This document shows positions 59,146-64,000 of a DNA stretch of 64,000 nucleotides, in pieces. Every line of letters begins with the position of its first letter. The stretch's first letter is position 1. Origin of the DNA: Sphingomonas sp. HF-S4 (GTDB taxonomy: Bacteria; Pseudomonadota; Alphaproteobacteria; Sphingomonadales; Sphingomonadaceae); assembly GCF_032911445.1 (NCBI RefSeq), contig NZ_JAWJEJ010000002.1, forward strand, positions 744,001 through 808,000. The letters run 5' to 3'. The notes beneath the pieces are model-generated. The model did no database searches. It saw only the letters and a list, made by a program, of their open reading frames with translations, and was not told the DNA's origin. Position numbers and translations under genes: made by a program.

Positions 59146-59315
59146 GCGAGTGGCCTTCGATTGCGGGCGGGTGGCTGCCGCCCCCCTGGAAATAAGCGGC
59201 AGCCGCGAACAGTGTACCCGCTTTGGCTGCCGCAATTCCTGGCCCAGATCAATTAAAGGCGCGGACGGCGGACCCGCTGGGGGGGTAGGTCCGCCGCCCG
59301 CGCCTCCCCCTTTTC

Positions 59316-61727
59316 TCAGAAGCCGTAGGTAAGCGACAGGATCGCCGCGCGGCCGTCGCCGGGAGTGGCCCAGCCATTGTTGCGGACGCGGGTGTAATAG
59401 ACCTTGTCGGTGAAGTTCTTGACGTTGAGCTGCGCCTTGATCTGCTCGTTGACCTGGAAGGTCGCCACTGCCGAATGGACAAGATAGTCGTGCGAGCGGT
59501 ACACCGGCGTCAGCGTCGAACCGCCGGGGGCCGCCAGCGCGGGCAGGTTGAGTGCGAAGCTGCCCTGATAGGTTGCCGCATAGCCGAGCGTCAGTCCGAA
59601 GGGCAGCTCGTACGAGGTGAACAGGCTCCCCGAATGCTTGGGCGTGTTCTGAAGCTCGGCACCCGCCGCCGGATCGCGCACCGACGCGCTGTTTGCGCAC
59701 GCTGCGCTCGGATTGGCCAGGCAGAAGTCCGAAACCGACTGGAGCAGCTTCGGCTTGAGATAGGTGTAGTTCGCCGTCACCGACCAGCGCGGGGTGATCT
59801 TGCCCACCGCGCTCACCGCGACGCCGTCGACGCGCGACGCACCGTCGAGCACCTGGTCGGGTATGGTGACGTCGTTCGACGGCACGCGGTAGCTGTCGCG
59901 CTCGTTGCGGAACAGCGCCGCGCTCAGCAGCAGCTTGCCGTTGGCGACTTCGGCCTTGACGCCGGCTTCGTAATTCTTGGCGCTTTCGGGCTTCACGTTG
60001 CAGGTGAGCGCGGTGCATGCGCCGTTGACCGCGCTGATCGAGGGCGTGCGCGAATTGCCGTGCGCTACGTAGAGCGTGAGCTCCTCGACCGGCTTGTAGA
60101 CCAGCCCGACGCGATAGGAGAACAGCTTGGCCTTGTTGCGTAGCGTCGGGCCGATGATGATCGGCCCCTGCGGCGTGGTCAGGGTCGCGGCCGAAGCCAG
60201 CGCATCGGTGCGATAATTGCCGCTGTTCGATTCCCAGCGCACGCCGCCGTTGAGCTCGAACTTGCCGATCTTCATCGCGTCGAACAGATACAGCGCGTAA
60301 TTGGTGACTTCGCCTTGCTGGCGGCCGGTTGGCGTCGGATTGACCGGGCCGGTCCAGACGTTGCTGCCGTAATTGAAGCCGGCGGGCCCCGCGATCACTT
60401 CGTTCGGATTGGCGATATTGATCAGCGGATAGGGCAGCGTCGTCGTGTTGGCGTTGCGGTACACGCTGCCGTTGGTCAGATTGTACTTCTCCCACGTCGC
60501 CGAAGCGCCCGCCACCAGGGTGTGCTCGATCCCGCCGGTGTTGAACACGCCGCGCAGATCGAACTGGTCGTACATCAGCTGGTTCTTCGAATCGCGATAG
60601 GTGCCGCGCGGGCCGCCGATGAGATAGTAGCCGGGCGGCGTGGTCGCCGGGCAGGCAGCGCCGGTCGGCTGGACATTGGTGGCCAGGCAATAGGTGCCCT
60701 GCGGCGGACCGACGATGGTCAGCTGCGTCACGTTCTGCCAGCGGGCGAGATTGCGCAGCGAGAAATTGCTGTTCAGCTCGTGCTCGAACGTGATCGTTGC
60801 CTGATCGACCGTGATCTCCTGCGTATCGACGTTGCGATAGCCGTAATAGGAACTGCGATCGACACCCGGGACTTCGCCGTCGTTCACCGCGTTGATGAAA
60901 TACGGCACGCCATATTGCGGGATGTTGTCGTCCTCCTGGTGGAGATATTGCAGCGTGAGCTTGGTCGGGCTGCCCACGCCGATCGTGACGGCGGGCGCGA
61001 CGCCCCAGCGCCTGTAATCCTCGACGTCGCGCCCGGGCACGTCGTTCCGGTGGACCATCGCGTTGAGGCGCAGGCCGATCAGCTCGCTGGCGCGCAGATT
61101 GAGATCCACGGTGCCCCGATAATAATTGTCGGTGCCGATACCGGCCGTGACGAGTCCCCGCGTCTCGGCGAGCGGGCGCTTGGTGACGAGGTTGATCGAG
61201 CCACCGACCGAGCCCGACCCGCTGGAGACCGAATTGGCGCCGTTGACGATCTCGAGCTGCTCGAGGTTGAACGAATCCGAGCGGCTATAGGCTGCGCTGT
61301 CGCGCACGCCGTCCTGGGTGATGTCGCTGCCTGCCGAATACCCGCGCAGGGTAATCGCATCGGCGGGCGGGCTGCCGCCCTCGGCCGCGCCGAAGGTGAT
61401 GCCGGGGACGGTGGAGAGCATGTCGCGCAGGGTGAGCAAATTCTGCTGCTCGATCGTCTCGGCGGTGATCACGGTGACGGTCTGGGGCGTGTCGCGGACG
61501 GTGCGCGTCGCCTTGGGGCTTTGCTGGTGCGGCTGATAGGCCTGGCCGGTGACGATGATCGCTTCGCGTTCCTGCGCCGTGCTTGCCTGGCCGCCGGCTT
61601 CCTGCTGCAGCGCGTCGGCGAGGGCGGGCTTGTCCTTGTCGTCGGCGGCGCTGGCGGGTGCGGACGCAATGAACCCCACGCACGCAAGCGCGAGAAAGGC
61701 CGGCGAAGCGGCAGGCGTCGAACGCAT
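59316..61727 (-). CDS. TonB-dependent siderophore receptor
   Basis: The 803-residue outer-membrane receptor takes up a ferric siderophore, probably of catecholate type given its Fiu-like pattern. It has a signal peptide ([17 protein letters not shown]), a TonB-box-like stretch (REAIIVTGQ), a plug ([58 protein letters not shown]) and a 22-strand barrel ending [11 protein letters not shown] 61727 begins the signal peptide; the longer frame from 61820 crosses the regulatory region. Two inverted repeats resembling Fur boxes lie just upstream. Confidence 0.92.
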   Translation of the reverse strand: MRSTPAASPAFLALACVGFIASAPASAADDKDKPALADALQQEAGGQASTAQEREAIIVTGQAYQPHQQSPKATRTVRDTPQTVTVITAETIEQQNLLTLRDMLSTVPGITFGAAEGGSPPADAITLRGYSAGSDITQDGVRDSAAYSRSDSFNLEQLEIVNGANSVSSGSGSVGGSINLVTKRPLAETRGLVTAGIGTDNYYRGTVDLNLRASELIGLRLNAMVHRNDVPGRDVEDYRRWGVAPAVTIGVGSPTKLTLQYLHQEDDNIPQYGVPYFINAVNDGEVPGVDRSSYYGYRNVDTQEITVDQATITFEHELNSNFSLRNLARWQNVTQLTIVGPPQGTYCLATNVQPTGAACPATTPPGYYLIGGPRGTYRDSKNQLMYDQFDLRGVFNTGGIEHTLVAGASATWEKYNLTNGSVYRNANTTTLPYPLINIANPNEVIAGPAGFNYGSNVWTGPVNPTPTGRQQGEVTNYALYLFDAMKIGKFELNGGVRWESNSGNYRTDALASAATLTTPQGPIIIGPTLRNKAKLFSYRVGLVYKPVEELTLYVAHGNSRTPSISAVNGACTALTCNVKPESAKNYEAGVKAEVANGKLLLSAALFRNERDSYRVPSNDVTIPDQVLDGASRVDGVAVSAVGKITPRWSVTANYTYLKPKLLQSVSDFCLANPSAACANSASVRDPAAGAELQNTPKHSGSLFTSYELPFGLTLGYAATYQGSFALNLPALAAPGGSTLTPVYRSHDYLVHSAVATFQVNEQIKAQLNVKNFTDKVYYTRVRNNGWATPGDGRAAILSLTYGF

Positions 61728-61765
61728 CACGGAAATCCCCCTGTTGTTGTTACGGGGGCAGCTAT

Positions 61766-61820
61766 TGCGAGTCAGTCGCAGAGTCAATGATATTGCGAGC
61801 GGTTTGCAACGTTGTCGCAA
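61766..61820. promoter_or_regulatory. Two candidate iron-regulator (Fur-like) boxes
   Basis: Two inverted repeats lie 40-95 bp upstream of the receptor start: tgcga-gtcag-tcgca at 61766-61780 and ttgcaacgttgtcgcaa at 61804-61820. Both fit the TTGCnAnnnnnTCGCAA-like half-sites I recall for alphaproteobacterial Fur. Their position over the expected promoter suggests iron repression. Confidence 0.5.
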
Positions 61821-61832
61821 AATGTTGCGGGT

Positions 61833-62087
61833 TCAGCGAGGCACTGCGTAGGCGGCAAGCAGCCAGGTGCGCAGCGCGCTGGCGAGGTTCGGGGGCGTGT
61901 CGCCCTGGATGCGGGCATGGTCGATCGCGGCGATCAGCGCGCTCAGCGGCAGCGCGCGGGCCGCTGCTGCCGCCTCCAGCGCGTCCCAGAAGATCGGTTC
62001 CAGGCTGATCGAGGTCTGGTGCCCGGCGATGGTGACCGATCTTTTGACCGGGCCGCGGAACCCGCCCTGAGGCGGATCGACCTTCAT
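61833..62087 (-). CDS. Ribbon-helix-helix domain protein
   Basis: The 84-residue product matches the RHH_4 family: [20 protein letters not shown], then [20 protein letters not shown]. It should bind DNA as a dimer. Its ATG at 62087 overlaps the cobT stop by 4 nt, so it is translated with cobT; this pairing recurs in sphingomonads, and the target is unknown. Confidence 0.85.
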   Translation of the reverse strand: MKVDPPQGGFRGPVKRSVTIAGHQTSISLEPIFWDALEAAAAARALPLSALIAAIDHARIQGDTPPNLASALRTWLLAAYAVPR

Positions 62088-63910
62088 TCGCTGTCGAACA
62101 AGGCGGCCAATTGCTCGACCATCGTGCCGGCGAGCTGCTCGGCGTCCATGATCGTCACGGCGCGCTGATAGTAGCGGGTGACGTCGTGGCCGATGCCGAT
62201 CGCCACCAGCTCGACCGGCGAGCGCGTCTCGATCCAGTTGATCACCTGGCGCAGATGGCGTTCGAGGTACGAGCCGCTGTTCACCGAGAGCGTGGAATCG
62301 TCGACCGGCGCACCGTCCGAGATCACCATCAGGATCTTGCGCTCCTCGGGCCGCCCGATCATTCGGCCATGCGCCCACAGCAGCGCCTCGCCATCGATAT
62401 TCTCCTTGAGCAGCCCCTCGCGCATCATCAGCCCCAGGCTGCGCTTGGCGCGGCGCCACGGCTCGTCGGCCTGCTTGTAGACGATGTGGCGGATGTCGTT
62501 GAGCCGGCCGGGCTGGGTGGGGCGGCCCTCGGCGAGCCATTTCTCGCGTGCCTGTCCGCCCTTCCACGCGCGGGTGGTGAAGCCGAGGATCTCGGTCTTG
62601 ACGCCGACGCGCTCGAGCGTGCGCGCCATGATGTCGGCGCTGATCGCGGCGATCGAGATCGGCCGCCCGCGCATCGATCCCGAATTGTCGATGAGCAAGG
62701 TGACGACGGTGTCGCGGAATTCGGTGTCGCGCTCGATCTTGTACGACAGCGACTGCATCGGATTGACCACGACGCGCGCCAGCCGCGCCGCGTCGAGCAG
62801 CCCCTCGTCCTGGTCGAAATCCCAGCTGCGGTTCTGCTGCGCCATCAGCCGGCGCTGGAGCCGGTTGGCGAGCTTGGTCACCGCGCCCTGCAGATGGACG
62901 AGCTGCTGGTCGAGATACGAGCGGAGGCGATCGAGCTCCTCGGCATCGCACAGTTCGGTCGCGGCGATCACTTCGTCGAACTGGGTCGTGTAAGGGCGAT
63001 ATTCGAACTGCGGCGGCAAGTCACTCCACGGGCGGTTGGGGCGGTTGGGCATCATGCCTTCCTCGCCTTCGTCGCCGGGCTCGCCGTCGCCATCGTCCAT
63101 CATCTCGGACTGGCTGTCCTCGCCCTGCTCGCTTTCGTCGGACTCGCGCTGCTCGCCGCGCGCCTCGACCTGGCCTTCGCCCTGCTGGGCTTCGCTCTCG
63201 CCGTCCTCGTCGGTCTGCTCGTCCTGGTCGTCGGTGCCCTCATCGTCGCCGCCGCCTTCGTCGGCCTCGTCCGGGATCATCTCGCCTTCGATCAGTTCGA
63301 GATCCTGGAGCAGCTTGGTCGCGAGGCTGGCGAACGCCTTCTGGTCGTCGATCGTCAACGCAAGCGCGTCGAGATCCTCGCCGGCGCGCTCCTCGATCCA
63401 GTCGCGGATCAGCGCCATGCCCATCGCCGCACTGGCGGGGGCCTCGCGTCCGGTCAGCCGCTCGCGGACCATGAGGCCGAGCGCCGTCGACAGCGGCACT
63501 TCCTCGCGGTTGCGCGCGCGCGAGATGGGATCCGAGCGCAGGCGCAGCGCCAGCGAATGCTCGAGATTGTCGGCGATCCCGGCATAACCGCGCGACCCCA
63601 GCGCTTCCACGCGGGCGCTCTCGACTGCGTCGAATACGGCGCGCGCCACCGGCTCTTTCGGTGCGCCGCGCTGGTGGATCGCGGTGTCGTGGTGGCGCAT
63701 GCGCAGCGCGAAACTGTCGGCGAAGCCGCGCGCTTCCGCGATCTGCTCGAGCGGCAAGGTGCGCGAGGGCATCGGCACCTTGATGCTCTTGCCGTCCTGC
63801 CGCGGCGCTTCGGAGGTGAAGCTGAGCTCGGCCTCGGCCTCGCCCGACAGCGCGCGCGCGGTGCCGCCCAGGACGTTGCGCAACCGTTCGAGGGGGGAAT
63901 CGACAGCCAT
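62084..63910 (-). CDS. cobT: Cobaltochelatase CobT subunit
   Basis: CobT works with CobS as the AAA/VWA motor of aerobic cobaltochelatase, which inserts cobalt into hydrogenobyrinate diamide with CobN. The 608-residue protein has an N-terminal helical domain, a very acidic Asp/Glu/Gln-rich linker near 220-300 and a C-terminal VWA domain with the MIDAS motif [16 protein letters not shown] and a later metal-site region [19 protein letters not shown] 63910 shares its first base with the stop of the upstream gene (TAATG). The gene is read toward the iron cluster. CobS and CobN are not in the window. Confidence 0.93.
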   Translation of the reverse strand: MAVDSPLERLRNVLGGTARALSGEAEAELSFTSEAPRQDGKSIKVPMPSRTLPLEQIAEARGFADSFALRMRHHDTAIHQRGAPKEPVARAVFDAVESARVEALGSRGYAGIADNLEHSLALRLRSDPISRARNREEVPLSTALGLMVRERLTGREAPASAAMGMALIRDWIEERAGEDLDALALTIDDQKAFASLATKLLQDLELIEGEMIPDEADEGGGDDEGTDDQDEQTDEDGESEAQQGEGQVEARGEQRESDESEQGEDSQSEMMDDGDGEPGDEGEEGMMPNRPNRPWSDLPPQFEYRPYTTQFDEVIAATELCDAEELDRLRSYLDQQLVHLQGAVTKLANRLQRRLMAQQNRSWDFDQDEGLLDAARLARVVVNPMQSLSYKIERDTEFRDTVVTLLIDNSGSMRGRPISIAAISADIMARTLERVGVKTEILGFTTRAWKGGQAREKWLAEGRPTQPGRLNDIRHIVYKQADEPWRRAKRSLGLMMREGLLKENIDGEALLWAHGRMIGRPEERKILMVISDGAPVDDSTLSVNSGSYLERHLRQVINWIETRSPVELVAIGIGHDVTRYYQRAVTIMDAEQLAGTMVEQLAALFDSE

Positions 63911-64000
63911 TACCAAAGCACCTTACAGCCGAACGCGGCGATTTCGCGGTCGCGCGTGAGGACGACGAGTTCGTCGATCAAGCCTTGCGCGGCAAGCACG
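63910..64000 (-). CDS. C-terminal end of a PIN-domain protein, partial
   Basis: The last 29 residues of a frame entering from the right edge read [20 protein letters not shown] then AAFGCKVLW. The [10 protein letters not shown]3-LW ending resembles PIN-domain RNases of VapC type, where it forms the last strand and the fourth acidic residue. The TAA stop overlaps the cobT start as TAATG. The rest of the gene is outside the window. Confidence 0.5.
   Translation of the reverse strand, partial: VLAAQGLIDELVVLTRDREIAAFGCKVLW

Noticed and set aside
60315..61790. 491-residue plus-strand frame opposite the TonB receptor gene
   Set aside because: Antisense of a well-conserved receptor; its sequence is low-complexity Asp/Arg/Ala/Ile with no domain.

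Overview
The window looks like chromosome of a high-GC sphingomonad (Sphingomonas or a close relative, Alphaproteobacteria). The clues are a 1538-residue NAD-glutamate dehydrogenase, a MucR/Ros regulator, Ti-plasmid-type conjugation genes and an iron cluster of TonB receptor, PKHD hydroxylase, ApbE, DUF4198, DUF2271 and PepSY genes.

Backbone on the left (1-6.9 kb): a giant autotransporter lacking only the start of its signal peptide, a strong hairpin, and a decayed LuxR helix-turn-helix fragment. Backbone on the right (48.3-64 kb): tRNA-Thr(CGT), a PAS-domain protein, NAD-GDH, the iron cluster, a ribbon-helix-helix gene, cobT and the tail of a PIN-domain gene.

Between them lie two related integrative elements in tandem, both apparently targeted to the 3' end of tRNA-Thr. 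Copies of the tRNA-end core lie at about 6.90, 14.91 and 48.35 kb. The first two copies are each followed by a conserved left-end sequence of roughly 200 bp. The last two are each preceded by a conserved right-end sequence and a tyrosine integrase. Element 1 (about 6.9-14.9 kb) has a broken integrase and carries an ABC exporter with a DesK/DesR-type two-component system, plus a frameshifted DEAD/DEAH helicase gene. Element 2 (about 14.9-48.35 kb) has an intact integrase.

Element 2 is mosaic. Its left part holds HEPN-like and GIY-YIG-like genes, a glutaminase, a ComEA-like HhH protein, DUF1810 and AlpA. Next comes a mobilisation module: ArdC, an MNT-HEPN fusion, MucR, two small TraC/TraD-like genes, a Ti-like oriT, the relaxase-helicase TraA and a DUF6118-like protein. 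I see no coupling protein or type IV secretion genes, so it reads as a mobilisable rather than self-transmissible element.

The right part (28-46 kb) is a dense defence-like region: a RloC/PrrC-like AAA_13 ATPase, a cytosine-5 methyltransferase overlapping a putative restriction endonuclease gene, an HNH endonuclease, a compact six-gene operon, a protein with two Mrr-like nuclease domains, and a small protein with a possible Cys-His-Asp triad. The six-gene operon (44424 down to 34475, minus strand) encodes a Ski2-like helicase fused to a PD-(D/E)XK nuclease, an AAA ATPase, a STAND/TPR ATPase, a DUF3800 protein, a HEPN-like protein and a second PD-(D/E)XK-type protein. It does not match a defence system I can name and is the best candidate for something undescribed. 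Three GATATC motifs at exact 15-bp spacing lie inside it.

All family assignments come from reading motifs by eye; no database search was run.
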